From contig CADBRN010000010.1 in NCBI GenBank assembly GCA_902797025.1, forward strand, positions 1-35,271: a stretch of DNA of 35,271 nt. The letters are read 5' to 3'. The notes beneath the pieces were generated by a model, which had not been told where the DNA came from, did no database searches, and saw nothing but the letters and a program-made list of their open reading frames with translations. A program made the position numbers and the translations under genes. Of this stretch, positions 16,881 to 24,336 are shown piece after piece (positions within the stretch are counted from its first letter, which is position 1; every line of letters starts with the position of its first letter). The DNA comes from an uncultured Lachnospiraceae bacterium. GTDB lineage: Bacteria; Bacillota; Clostridia; Lachnospirales; Lachnospiraceae.

Positions 16881-16886
16881 AGTATA
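16881..16886 (-). promoter_or_regulatory. -10 box and small inverted repeat before the PfkB kinase gene
   Basis: TATACT on the reverse strand lies about 40 bases upstream of the kinase ATG. No good -35 box was found. The -10 overlaps a short inverted repeat (TATAC-7-GTATA, 16883-16899), which may be an operator. Confidence 0.3.
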
Positions 16887-16906
16887 CCAGATTTGTATAA
16901 CGATGC

Positions 16907-16935
16907 TTGAAATTTCTGTTCAATGATGCTAATCT
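16907..16935 (+). promoter_or_regulatory. Promoter for the DtxR/MntR-type regulator
   Basis: TTGAAA (16907-16912) and TAATCT (16930-16935) with a 17-base spacer, 45 bases before the ATG. No canonical MntR or DtxR box was recognised. Confidence 0.5.
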
Positions 16936-16979
16936 AAATTGACTACTATGGTTTGATCGAACCGGAAAGGATGATAATA

Positions 16980-17381
16980 ATGAACGCTTCTTCTGAAAGT
17001 GTAGGAAAAAGCAAAGAAGATTACCTTGAGGCGATTTTGATTATAAAAGAAAGACAAGGATATGTGCGCTCGACCGATGTGGCGGATCAGCTGGGAGTGA
17101 CGAAGCCGAGTGTATCCTACGCGACACGTCATCTGAAAGAGGACGGATATATCGTATCGGATCACGCCGGTATGCTGATTCTTACGGACAGCGGACGTAA
17201 AATTGCGGAACGTATCTACCTGCGTCACCGGATCCTCACAAAGCTTTTTACAGATCTCGGTGTCAGCGAGGCGCAGGCTTCCTCCGATGCCTGCATGATC
17301 GAACATGACCTCAGCGATGAAACATTCGACGCGATCTGCCGGCACTGCGGCGTAAATCTCAAATCTTTTAATGAAACGTGA
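16980..17381 (+). CDS. DtxR/MntR-family metal-dependent regulator
   Basis: 133 residues, with a winged helix (about 10-70, VRSTDVADQLGVTKPSVSYATRHL) and a dimerisation/metal domain, and no C-terminal SH3 domain, as in MntR. Aligned with B. subtilis MntR, the metal ligands are Asp14, Glu17, His83, Glu108 and His109, but the position of MntR Glu99 is Cys105, as in the iron-sensing DtxR (Cys102). The metal sensed is therefore unclear: Mn or Fe. I chose the ATG at 16980 because AAAGGA lies 8 bases upstream; a TTG at 16953 is also in frame. A strong terminator follows. The regulator probably represses metal uptake or activates efflux genes elsewhere. Confidence 0.88.
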   Translation: MNASSESVGKSKEDYLEAILIIKERQGYVRSTDVADQLGVTKPSVSYATRHLKEDGYIVSDHAGMLILTDSGRKIAERIYLRHRILTKLFTDLGVSEAQASSDACMIEHDLSDETFDAICRHCGVNLKSFNET

Positions 17382-17394
17382 TTTTAATCAGATT

Positions 17395-17426
17395 AAAGGA
17401 CTGTCCCGAAAGCAGGACAGTCCTTT
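17395..17426 (+). terminator. Strong rho-independent terminator, probably bidirectional
   Basis: A perfect 12-bp stem AAAGGACTGTCC / GGACAGTCCTTT with an 8-base loop, followed by a T on the plus strand and by TTTAATC on the minus strand. It lies between the convergent regulator and MBL-protein genes and serves both. Confidence 0.85.
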
Positions 17427-17454
17427 TGTAGAAATCAGATGATTTAAGGGCGGA

Positions 17455-18450
17455 TCAGATTTCATAACGGAACGAAATGCGCCCATCTTCGGATAGTTCG
17501 TAAATCAGTGCGCTGTGAGGTTCAAGATTGTCAGTCTGACCGGGCACGTCCGGGCAATCCGAAAAGGTGAGTTCCGCTCCCTCCTCTCGCATCATCTTCA
17601 GAATTTCCGGCGAAGCACTCCCATATCTGCGGTCACTTGACGCGCAGCAGATCACATACTCCGGCCTGATCCTCCGGAAAATATCCCGGCTGATTCCGTC
17701 TTTCTGGCCGTGATGCCCGACCTTGAAAATGTCGGCTGAAAGATCCACATCCTTCAGACGGACGTAGCCGTTCTGATTGGTATCGCCCGGAAGCAGAATC
17801 CTCCGTCCGGCATATTCAATCATCAGCATCAGGCTGAAATTATTCATGGCTGCATCCGCGCGGTTCGCTGCGGAGCGTGCCGCATTCTCATCCGTTTCCG
17901 TACAGATCGCCGTTATCATGCGTCCGAGCAGTTCCTCCCTGTCGAGGGCCGGCTCCAACACGGTCATTTTCAGTTGTTCGGCAGGAATAAGGCAGGAGCT
18001 TTCGCAGCTCAGCTGCCTGATTTCACATCCCTTTGCCGCGAGGATTCTGCAGACATTCCGGTAATCATTTACCGAATTGAGAAATTTCTTCTCGGTCGTC
18101 TGCAGTTCCTCCCGTACGTAAAGAGGTGTCATGGTCTGATAGAAAAGAGGCGGAAGTTCCTGCCAGAAACTGATCGGCGCGTACCGTTCCGCAACCGCCA
18201 GAAGACCGCTTGTGTGATCCTCGTGAATGTGCGTATTGACGAGCAGGTCAATATGCGTGATCTCTTTTCTCTCAAGCCAGCGGATAACGGGAATTCTTCC
18301 GGAAGAAGTGTCGTGATATTCTTCCGGCTCCGCGCTCCCTCCGTCGATCAGCGCACGGAACACGCCGTCTTTACGTGTCCGGTCCGCGGTCTCCAGAAGA
18401 ATCGATTCCCCGTAACCGACATTAATAAAGGTAAGGCGCAGTCCTCTCAT
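17455..18450 (-). CDS. Metallo-beta-lactamase-fold hydrolase (ComEC C-terminal-like)
   Basis: 331 residues, no signal peptide. The metal-binding motif H74-x-H76-x-D78-H79 (NTHIHEDHTSG) is intact. Later motifs LLPGDTN and FKVGHHGQKDG match the soluble ComEC/Rec2-like branch, members of which are nucleases or phosphodiesterases; the actual substrate is unknown. The ATG overlaps the stop of the upstream sugar-permease gene by one base (TGATG), so the protein is translated with the transporter and probably works in the same pathway, which is unusual for this family. An insert between about 100 and 190 separates the two halves of the fold. It is the last gene of the operon and is followed by a terminator. 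Confidence 0.85.
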   Translation of the reverse strand: MRGLRLTFINVGYGESILLETADRTRKDGVFRALIDGGSAEPEEYHDTSSGRIPVIRWLERKEITHIDLLVNTHIHEDHTSGLLAVAERYAPISFWQELPPLFYQTMTPLYVREELQTTEKKFLNSVNDYRNVCRILAAKGCEIRQLSCESSCLIPAEQLKMTVLEPALDREELLGRMITAICTETDENAARSAANRADAAMNNFSLMLMIEYAGRRILLPGDTNQNGYVRLKDVDLSADIFKVGHHGQKDGISRDIFRRIRPEYVICCASSDRRYGSASPEILKMMREEGAELTFSDCPDVPGQTDNLEPHSALIYELSEDGRISFRYEI

Positions 18451-19346
18451 CAGCTCACCGTTTTGCGGATATAACCGATCGAAAGGATCAGTACAAGAAT
18501 CGTCATGATAATCGCGCCTGCCGAGCCGAATCCAAATTTCAGATTCTTGATACCATAGTTGTAGAGGAACTGCGTAATTGTCGAAGTTGTGCCTGCCGGA
18601 CCGCCGCCGGTCAGGATGTTGACTTTATCAAAGAGTCGGAATGTATCAATCGTGCGGAGCAGTGCGCACAGGATCAGGCCGCCCTTGATATTCGGGATCG
18701 TGATATGCCAGAAGGTCGTCCACGCGTTGGCACCGTCAATCTTCGCCGCCTCATACTGATCCTGGGAGACGCTCTGCAGAACCGCATACAGAAGCAAAAA
18801 TACAAAGGGCACATTCTGCCATACGTCGATCAGAAGAATCGTATTGAACGCGGTCCCTGTCTCCATAAACCAGTTATGCACCGGGAGATGGAAAAACTTA
18901 AGAACCTGGTTGACAATCCCGTAGTTCTGGGAAAGCATCATCTTCCAGGACAGAGCGACCGTGACCGTCGGGAGCAGATAAGGAAGAAGGAGCAGTATAC
19001 GAAGCACCTTCTGTCCGCGAAGCAGTGAATGCACAAACACCGCGATTAAAAGTCCGATCACCATCTCAAAAAGAACGGCAAGGATCGTAAACTTAATTGT
19101 ATTCAGGACGGCTGTCTGAAAGTAAGGACTCTTGAACAGGGATTGGTAGTTCTGGAGTCCGATTATCTTATAGCCGCCCTTCTTGCCGTACTGGTAATTT
19201 GTAAAGCTGTAAAATACCGTAAACACCAGCGGATAAGCCGTCATGACAAGCAGCACGATCAACGTCGGCAGCGTCATGAGCCGCGGGAATGCCCGGTCCT
19301 CAGAATCCGGTTTTCCATATTTCAATGCTGTATTTTTTGCTCTCAT
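18450..19346 (-). CDS. Carbohydrate ABC transporter permease (MalF/UgpA-like)
   Basis: 298 residues with six hydrophobic segments. The cytoplasmic EAA loop that docks the ATPase reads EAAKIDGANAWTTFWHITIP. It belongs to the CUT1 family, forming a heterodimer with the permease at 20.9-21.7 kb and working with the binding protein between them. AAAGG precedes the ATG. A GC-rich hairpin lies between the binding-protein gene and this one. The substrate is probably an oligosaccharide or a glycerol-phosphate-like compound but cannot be read from the sequence. Confidence 0.92.
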   Translation of the reverse strand: MRAKNTALKYGKPDSEDRAFPRLMTLPTLIVLLVMTAYPLVFTVFYSFTNYQYGKKGGYKIIGLQNYQSLFKSPYFQTAVLNTIKFTILAVLFEMVIGLLIAVFVHSLLRGQKVLRILLLLPYLLPTVTVALSWKMMLSQNYGIVNQVLKFFHLPVHNWFMETGTAFNTILLIDVWQNVPFVFLLLYAVLQSVSQDQYEAAKIDGANAWTTFWHITIPNIKGGLILCALLRTIDTFRLFDKVNILTGGGPAGTTSTITQFLYNYGIKNLKFGFGSAGAIIMTILVLILSIGYIRKTVS

Positions 19347-19393
19347 AACTGGAACCTTTCAGAAACAGGATCGTCTGTTCCGATCCAACGTCC

Positions 19394-19430
19394 GGCGCGC
19401 CGCCGTCGCTGTCAGGGCAGGCGGCGCGCC
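19394..19430 (-). terminator. GC-rich hairpin between binding protein and permease genes
   Basis: A perfect 11-bp stem GGCGCGCCGCC / GGCGGCGCGCC with a 15-base loop. On the transcribed (minus) strand no T run follows, so it more likely stabilises the binding-protein mRNA than terminates it fully. This arrangement commonly gives more binding protein than permease. Confidence 0.55.
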
Positions 19431-19483
19431 AATTTTATAAATCAGGATTCATTCTTTCACTCGCTGCATGATCCGTCCATTGA

Positions 19484-20794
19484 TCACTGCATCAGAAGCT
19501 CAAGCTGAGACTGCGCGTTCTTCAGAGCGTCGTCGAGGGACTCGGTTCCCTGCATGTAGTTGTCAATCTCGGTTCCGAACGTCGTGGTGAAGTCGTTCCA
19601 CTGCGCGATAACCGGACGATATACACCTTTTTCCAGAGCGTCGCAGACGACGGAAAGTGTCGGATGGTTCTTCAGAACGTTTTCGTCCTTCAGGCAGGAG
19701 TATCTGCACGGTACGCCGCCCGCATCAACCGTAGAGAGCTGCACGTCTTTGTCCATGAGGTACTCGAGAAGTTTGACGCCGAGATCCTTGTCCGGAGCAT
19801 TCTGCGGAACGCCGATGCACCATGTGCCGTACAGGGAGGTGTTGACTTCCTTGCCGTCTGCGGTCAGTTTGCTCGGAATGACACAGTAGCTGCCCGCGCT
19901 GTCAGAGGTCGGCGAATACCATCCCGGCCATCCGACTGCCAGTGCGCCGTCGCCGTTGTCAATCTGTGCCACAATATCATCTTTTTCCATCGACTGACCG
20001 GTAGCCGCAAGATCCTTGTACTGAGTCAGTGCCTGCTTCATCTCCGGTGTGTCAACGGTCGGTTTGTTGTTGTCATCGACGACCCATGCGCCGTTTGCAA
20101 GCATCACCGGGATAAAATCAGAAAGGATCGAATCCGGGTTTCCGCCGCGGACGATGTATCCGTTCTTTCCGGAGTCCTTCGCAGACTGTGCGATCTTCAT
20201 CACATCGTCCCAGGATTTGATATCATTATCGCCGGTATATCCCGCCGCCTTGACGAGATCCTTGTTGTAAAGAAGAACGGTGACATTTCCGAAATACGGT
20301 GCAAGGTAGATATTCCCGTCCTTGTCTTTGCAGATGTCCGTTGTTCCCGGAATAATATCGTCATCGAAGGAATACCCTGCATCCGAAAGATTCGTCAGAA
20401 CCTCGTTCTCTGTAAACTCAGCCATCCAGGAACCGTCGACCATAACCAGATCGTATGCTCCCTTGGAATTCTGCGCATCGAGCGCGATCTTGCTGTGAAG
20501 GTCATCGAACTCAAGCTCCAGAACCTCGATATCACAGTTATTCTCTTTCTCAAATTCCGGCAGACACTGCTTGATGACGTCGCCGTATGTGCCGCCGCGG
20601 AGAGCCAGTGTCATTTTGACTTTTTCTCCGGAAGCTGCCGCTCCGGATCCGCCCGCACTCGTCGCTGCAGCCGAACTGCTTCCTGCTGCCTCGCTCGACG
20701 CATCTGTTCCCGACGAGGAAGATCCGCCGCATGCCGCCAGCGACAATGCCATCGCTGCAGCCAGTCCCGTTGCCATTAGTTTTTTCATCTTCAT
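19484..20794 (-). CDS. Sugar ABC transporter substrate-binding lipoprotein (family 1)
   Basis: 436 residues. A lipoprotein signal peptide ends in the lipobox L19-A-A-C22, followed by a Ser/Ala/Gly-rich linker (about 25-55) that tethers the domain to the membrane. The rest is a typical CUT1 binding protein (VLELEFDDLHSKIALDAQNSKG; YDLVMVDGSWMAEF; AVGWPGWYSPTSD; LMDKDVQLSTVDAGGVPCR). It lies between the two permease genes, an uncommon order. GGAGGAGG lies 9 bases upstream of the first of two close ATGs. The ligand is probably a carbohydrate. Confidence 0.93.
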   Translation of the reverse strand: MKMKKLMATGLAAAMALSLAACGGSSSSGTDASSEAAGSSSAAATSAGGSGAAASGEKVKMTLALRGGTYGDVIKQCLPEFEKENNCDIEVLELEFDDLHSKIALDAQNSKGAYDLVMVDGSWMAEFTENEVLTNLSDAGYSFDDDIIPGTTDICKDKDGNIYLAPYFGNVTVLLYNKDLVKAAGYTGDNDIKSWDDVMKIAQSAKDSGKNGYIVRGGNPDSILSDFIPVMLANGAWVVDDNNKPTVDTPEMKQALTQYKDLAATGQSMEKDDIVAQIDNGDGALAVGWPGWYSPTSDSAGSYCVIPSKLTADGKEVNTSLYGTWCIGVPQNAPDKDLGVKLLEYLMDKDVQLSTVDAGGVPCRYSCLKDENVLKNHPTLSVVCDALEKGVYRPVIAQWNDFTTTFGTEIDNYMQGTESLDDALKNAQSQLELLMQ

Positions 20795-20863
20795 GTCTTA
20801 TATCCTCCTCCTTATTAATAAAAGACATCGGTCCATTGATACCAGATTATTTATACCGGCGGA

Positions 20864-21697
20864 TCAGCTCTTTACCGCTCCGCTCGAAAGTCCGGAGATC
20901 AGATAGTTCTGCGCGAAGATCACGAACAAGGTGATCGGGATGACGGAAATCACGCCGCCTGCCGCGACCAGTCCGAAGTTTGTAAGATTATCCTCCGTAT
21001 TCAGCGCGGCGAGTGCGATCGGCACTGTATTGTTCGCCGGCGACTGAATGAAAATGATGCTGTAGGTGTACTCATTCCATGCATACATAAAGGACAGCAT
21101 CGCGATGGCCGCAATTCCCGGAGCAACGAGAGGCAGTACGATCTTCCGGAACAGCTGCCACTCGGTCGCACCATCGACTTTTGCGGACTCCTCGATTTCT
21201 TCCGGAAGTTCCGCGAAGAACCCGATCATGTACCAGATGATCAGCGTGATGTTGATCAGTACGCACGCCAGAATCACCGGAACTTTTGTGTTCAGGATCC
21301 CGAGTTTTGAGAACATCGTGTACAGCGGAATCGTAAATGCAACCGGCGGAAGAATACGGATGATCATGATCCAGAACGAGATCGGCTTTTTCATGCCGAA
21401 GCGGAACCTGTGCCGCGCAAGAACGTACGCGGTACAAAGTCCGATCGTCAGCGAAATCGCTGTCGAAATCAGTGTCGTCTGAAGAGAATTTCCGATTGCC
21501 TTTCCGAACCCGTTGTCCGTGAACAGAGCGAGGAAATGTTCCCCTGTCAGCGCGTGCGGAATCAGTGAAATATGTCCCTTCATCTCCGACATCGGGCGGA
21601 TCGACATACCGATCAGCCAGTAGATCGGGAAAAGCGCGATCAGAAGCAACAGCGCTGCGATGATCGCTTTCACCACACTCACCCATTTTTTATGCAT
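20864..21697 (-). CDS. Carbohydrate ABC transporter permease (MalG/UgpE-like)
   Basis: 277 residues with six hydrophobic segments. The EAA loop reads EESAKVDGATEWQLFRKIVLP. It is the partner of the MalF-like permease. The ATG at 21697 has GAAGGAGG 6 bases upstream; a GTG one codon earlier is less likely. It directly follows the LacI regulator gene (97 bases). No ATPase gene is present in the operon, so a shared ATPase of the MsmX/UgpC type is likely to energise it. Confidence 0.93.
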   Translation of the reverse strand: MHKKWVSVVKAIIAALLLLIALFPIYWLIGMSIRPMSEMKGHISLIPHALTGEHFLALFTDNGFGKAIGNSLQTTLISTAISLTIGLCTAYVLARHRFRFGMKKPISFWIMIIRILPPVAFTIPLYTMFSKLGILNTKVPVILACVLINITLIIWYMIGFFAELPEEIEESAKVDGATEWQLFRKIVLPLVAPGIAAIAMLSFMYAWNEYTYSIIFIQSPANNTVPIALAALNTEDNLTNFGLVAAGGVISVIPITLFVIFAQNYLISGLSSGAVKS

Positions 21698-21794
21698 CAC
21701 TTTCCTCCTTCGCTGGCGGCTTTTGCCGCTTCTGTATCGATTGTTCTGAATTGTCCGGCGGCCGCCGCCGTCTTATCTTATTGATCGATCCGGA

Positions 21795-22772
21795 TCAGGT
21801 CGATCCCCGGATGACCAGCTTCGGTTCGATCACAAACCGGTTCTTTTCCGGTTTATTTCCCGATAGAAGATCGAGCATCAGCTTCGCCGACAGCTCGCCC
21901 ATCCTTGTACAGTCGGTATGAACCGAGGACAGTTCCGGCTCAAGCGCCTCGCAGACCCTTGAATCATCGTAACCGATGACTGCGACGTCATCCGGTATCT
22001 TCCGTCCGAGACGAATCGCCGCTTTCATGGCGCCGGTCGCGATCACATCGTTCGCTCCGAAGATTGCCGTCGGAGGATCCTGCTGGATCAGAATTCTCTC
22101 CGCCTGTCTTTCCGCATCCGGAATATTCGGATCGCAAATTCTGACGTACCGGTCCGGGATAGGGAGTCCGTGTTCCTTCAGCACTGAGCAGAACGTATTG
22201 AATCGGACTTCACAGATATAGGGAGAAAACCGGCCCGCGAGCATCGCGATTTTCCTGTGCCCGCGGCTGATCAGATGCTCCACCGCCATCCTCACGCCGG
22301 TCTGCTCGTCCGAAACGACGCGCGGAAAATCAAACCCCCCCAGCTCATGGTTGACGAGAACAATCTTCGTGTTCTGTCTCACATAGCCCGAAATCATCCC
22401 GACTGTCGCGCTTCCTCCGAGAATCACGCCGTCTACCTGATTTCTTCGCGTGCTTCCCCAGTCATCCGCCGTGGAAACAAGCAGCCGGTAATCTGCATCT
22501 TTCGTCACACGCATGATTCCGTCACAGATTCCCGCGTAAAATTCATCCAGAATAGAAGAATCATGCTTGCATATCAGAAAAGCGATGTGCTCGGTCGTCT
22601 GGCGTGCCATCGACTGTGCGATCGCGTTCGGCTGATAGTCGAGAATCCTCGCTGCCTCCATCACCTTCGCCCGCGTCGCCTCCCGTACACTTTCCGGATT
22701 TGAAAATGCTCTGGACACCGTCGCTGTCGATACACCGGAAAGCCGGGACACATCTTTAATCGTGTGAGCCAT
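21795..22772 (-). CDS. LacI-family transcriptional regulator
   Basis: 325 residues. The N-terminal helix-turn-helix and hinge (MAHTIKDVSRLSGVSTATVSRAFSNP) are typical, followed by a periplasmic-binding-like sensor domain. The ATG at 22772 is chosen because AAGGGAAG lies upstream and the domain begins there; the frame is open 14 codons further. It is the first gene of the sugar ABC operon and probably represses it until the sugar is present. Its leader carries a TGTAA-N4-TTACA operator, and similar sites occur at 23040 and 31104, so it may also control neighbouring genes. Confidence 0.94.
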   Translation of the reverse strand: MAHTIKDVSRLSGVSTATVSRAFSNPESVREATRAKVMEAARILDYQPNAIAQSMARQTTEHIAFLICKHDSSILDEFYAGICDGIMRVTKDADYRLLVSTADDWGSTRRNQVDGVILGGSATVGMISGYVRQNTKIVLVNHELGGFDFPRVVSDEQTGVRMAVEHLISRGHRKIAMLAGRFSPYICEVRFNTFCSVLKEHGLPIPDRYVRICDPNIPDAERQAERILIQQDPPTAIFGANDVIATGAMKAAIRLGRKIPDDVAVIGYDDSRVCEALEPELSSVHTDCTRMGELSAKLMLDLLSGNKPEKNRFVIEPKLVIRGST

Positions 22773-22857
22773 CTGTCCACTTCCCTTCAGACCACTATAT
22801 TTTCCACCGGCCATTCAGCCGTTCGTCCGGTACAGCTGCCCCGCCGCAAGGTTTGAA

Positions 22858-22871
22858 TGTAAACGCTTACA
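22858..22871. promoter_or_regulatory. LacI-type operator 1 (or cre site) in the lacI leader
   Basis: TGTAAACGCTTACA, with 5-bp inverted arms and central CG, about 45 bases downstream of the predicted lacI transcription start. It fits a LacI-family operator (autoregulation by roadblock) and also the CcpA cre consensus, so either factor could bind. Confidence 0.6.
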
Positions 22872-22916
22872 TTTATAAAACATACGCATTTTCTGCTTCC
22901 CTCACTGGATAGGGTC

Positions 22917-22945
22917 ATCTTACCATCAGTACGAGGGTTTTTCAA
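22917..22945 (-). promoter_or_regulatory. Promoter of the lacI-ABC-MBL operon
   Basis: Reverse strand: TTGAAA (22940-22945), 17-base spacer, TAAGAT (22917-22922). Transcription would start near 22910, giving a leader of about 135 bases. Confidence 0.55.
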
Positions 22946-23039
22946 GTAAAATGCAGGTAAAATCACGATATTCAGTTATTGTTTACAGAATTTATTAGAT
23001 ATTTTGTGCACTTTTTATGTGTTCACAGTTTGGGCACAT

Positions 23040-23053
23040 TGTAAATGTTTACA
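23040..23053. promoter_or_regulatory. LacI-type operator 2
   Basis: TGTAAATGTTTACA has 6-bp perfect inverted arms around a TG centre. It resembles the sites at 22858 and 31104 and lies about 95 bases upstream of the lacI promoter -35 box, a distance that would allow DNA looping with operator 1. Confidence 0.5.
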
Positions 23054-23071
23054 CGTTTTTTACATTAGAAA

Positions 23072-23152
23072 GGGAAATCCCCTGGGTACAACAGCCGGCG
23101 TTCGCGATTTCCTCGCTCTCCTGCCGATGCTTTTGTACCCGGGGGATTTCCC
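23072..23152 (-). repeat. Long inverted repeat (20-bp arms), possible terminator of the kinase operon
   Basis: Arms at 23072-23091 (GGGAAATCCCCTGGGTACAA) and 23133-23152 pair over 20 positions with a single mismatch or G-U pair; the loop is 41 bases and contains short stems of its own. On the minus strand it lies about 120 bases beyond the kinase stop at 23270 and is followed by TTTCTAATG, so it may terminate or protect that mRNA. It is larger than a normal terminator. Confidence 0.55.
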
Positions 23153-23269
23153 GGCGGGTGGTTTCCCGGAAAGGTGATTCAGACGGTATTTTTCAGTTCT
23201 TTCGGACCGCACAGGGCAGCCGCAGCACGTTTCGCCCGGACGGTGCGCGGGAAGACAGAAAAGCGTGTA

Positions 23270-24160
23270 TCAATCCATGTAGAATTCGCGGATATATCGT
23301 TCTACGTCTTCTCTTGTTCCGCAGAACGGTCCCGGCGTCTCCATCTTGAGTGATACCAGGGCTGTCGCGAACAGCAGTGCGTCTTTCATGGTGTGGCCGA
23401 GGCGCTCGACGAGATAGCCTGCAAACGTGGTATCGCCTCTTCCGGTACGTCCTACGAGGCTTCGCGCGCGGATCGGGCTGACGCAGTATTCGTTTCCGTC
23501 GTATGCAAGGACTTCCGTGTTATGCGTGATGACAATTTCCTTCGCGCCCCACTCATGCAGAATCTTCGCCGCCTCTTTCCTGTCGTCGGTTCCGGTCAGA
23601 ATCTTCGCTTCCGCCGCATCCGTTTTCAGGAAGTCGATGTACGGAAGGTATTTTTTCTTATTCTCCCAGTCATAAAAATTCATCGAACCGTCCGCTTCGC
23701 CGTGCCGGAGCAGGCACTGTACATCCACAGCCACTTTTCCCTTTTCCGACGCTTTGACAAAAAGTTCATCCGGAAAGTCGCCGTACGTCAGCCCGGCGAA
23801 ATGATAAATCTTTGTATCCACCGGCGGGAGATCTTCGAACGCGAACGAATCACTCTTGGACAGGAGCGTGCACTCACGCGTCTCCTTGTCCTCCGTGAAA
23901 TACTTATTCCGGATCGAGGTTGTGTGCGCGGACAGTTTCCAGTAGACGTCCGCCGGACAGTTTTTAAAGGCATCATACACATCGGCATCCGCCGGATTCA
24001 GCTTTGTGAAAACAGCCGTTCTTCCGCCGATATTCGAGGCAGCGTAACCGGACTGAATCACAGCTCCGCCGGTCAGCCGGTCTTCGTGATCATGACAGTC
24101 GATCATGATATCGAGCGAAAGCGGACCGATCACCATCGTGTCATATGCAGGTTTTTTCAT
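23270..24160 (-). CDS. PfkB-family kinase, paralogue A, with a GRGD motif
   Basis: 296 residues, no signal peptide. The fold starts with MVIGPLSLDIMID, and GGAVIQSGYAASNIGG is the substrate-side motif. The usual GAGD ATP/catalytic motif is GRGD here (RTGRGDTTFAGYL), keeping the catalytic Asp. It is closely related to the kinase at 30.1 kb, most strongly over FLKTDAAEAKILTG and the C-terminal third. It is the last gene of the operon binding protein-permease-ATPase-kinase, 176 bases after the ATPase gene, with GGAGG upstream. It probably phosphorylates the sugar or polyol moiety brought in by the transporter; the substrate is unknown. Confidence 0.87.
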   Translation of the reverse strand: MKKPAYDTMVIGPLSLDIMIDCHDHEDRLTGGAVIQSGYAASNIGGRTAVFTKLNPADADVYDAFKNCPADVYWKLSAHTTSIRNKYFTEDKETRECTLLSKSDSFAFEDLPPVDTKIYHFAGLTYGDFPDELFVKASEKGKVAVDVQCLLRHGEADGSMNFYDWENKKKYLPYIDFLKTDAAEAKILTGTDDRKEAAKILHEWGAKEIVITHNTEVLAYDGNEYCVSPIRARSLVGRTGRGDTTFAGYLVERLGHTMKDALLFATALVSLKMETPGPFCGTREDVERYIREFYMD

Positions 24161-24203
24161 TTGAACATTCCTCCTCTGTTTTGATTCACCCCGTCATACG
24201 TAA

Positions 24204-24241
24204 TGCGGCGGCCGTTCTGCCGGGGCAAAACGGCCGCCGCA
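24204..24241 (-). terminator. GC-rich 13-bp hairpin between ATPase and kinase genes
   Basis: TGCGGCGGCCGTT / AACGGCCGCCGCA with a 12-base loop. No T run follows on either strand, so it may be an mRNA-stability or processing hairpin inside the operon rather than a strong terminator. Confidence 0.5.
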
Positions 24242-24282
24242 CGGGCAATATTGTATTCTGCCCGGAGTTAAATTGCAACTTT

Positions 24283-24300
24283 GTAACGAAAACTTCCTGC
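24283..24300 (+). repeat. Copy 2 of the CGAAAACTTCC motif
   Basis: GTAACGAAAACTTCC (24283-24297) is identical to 28827-28841, and CGAAAACTTCCTGC to 10920-10933. It lies in the gap after the ATPase gene and, unlike the 28.8-kb copy, has no inverted partner nearby. Confidence 0.5.
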
Positions 24301-24336
24301 CGCGCCGCGCTATGAAATACCGTCTGCGGATCGGCT

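Larger units (their letters stand above)
22946..23269. other. Non-coding region upstream of the lacI promoter and downstream of the first PfkB paralogue
   Basis: No convincing gene in either strand. It is AT-rich up to about 23070 and contains an operator-like palindrome at 23040 and a long inverted repeat at 23072-23152. From 23153 to 23269 I see nothing beyond short CCGGGAAA repeats of the hairpin arm. Confidence 0.6.

Noticed and set aside
19664-20779. 371-codon open frame opposite the sugar-binding lipoprotein
   Set aside because: Antisense shadow of a gene with a clear signal peptide; Cys/Arg/Val-rich without domains.
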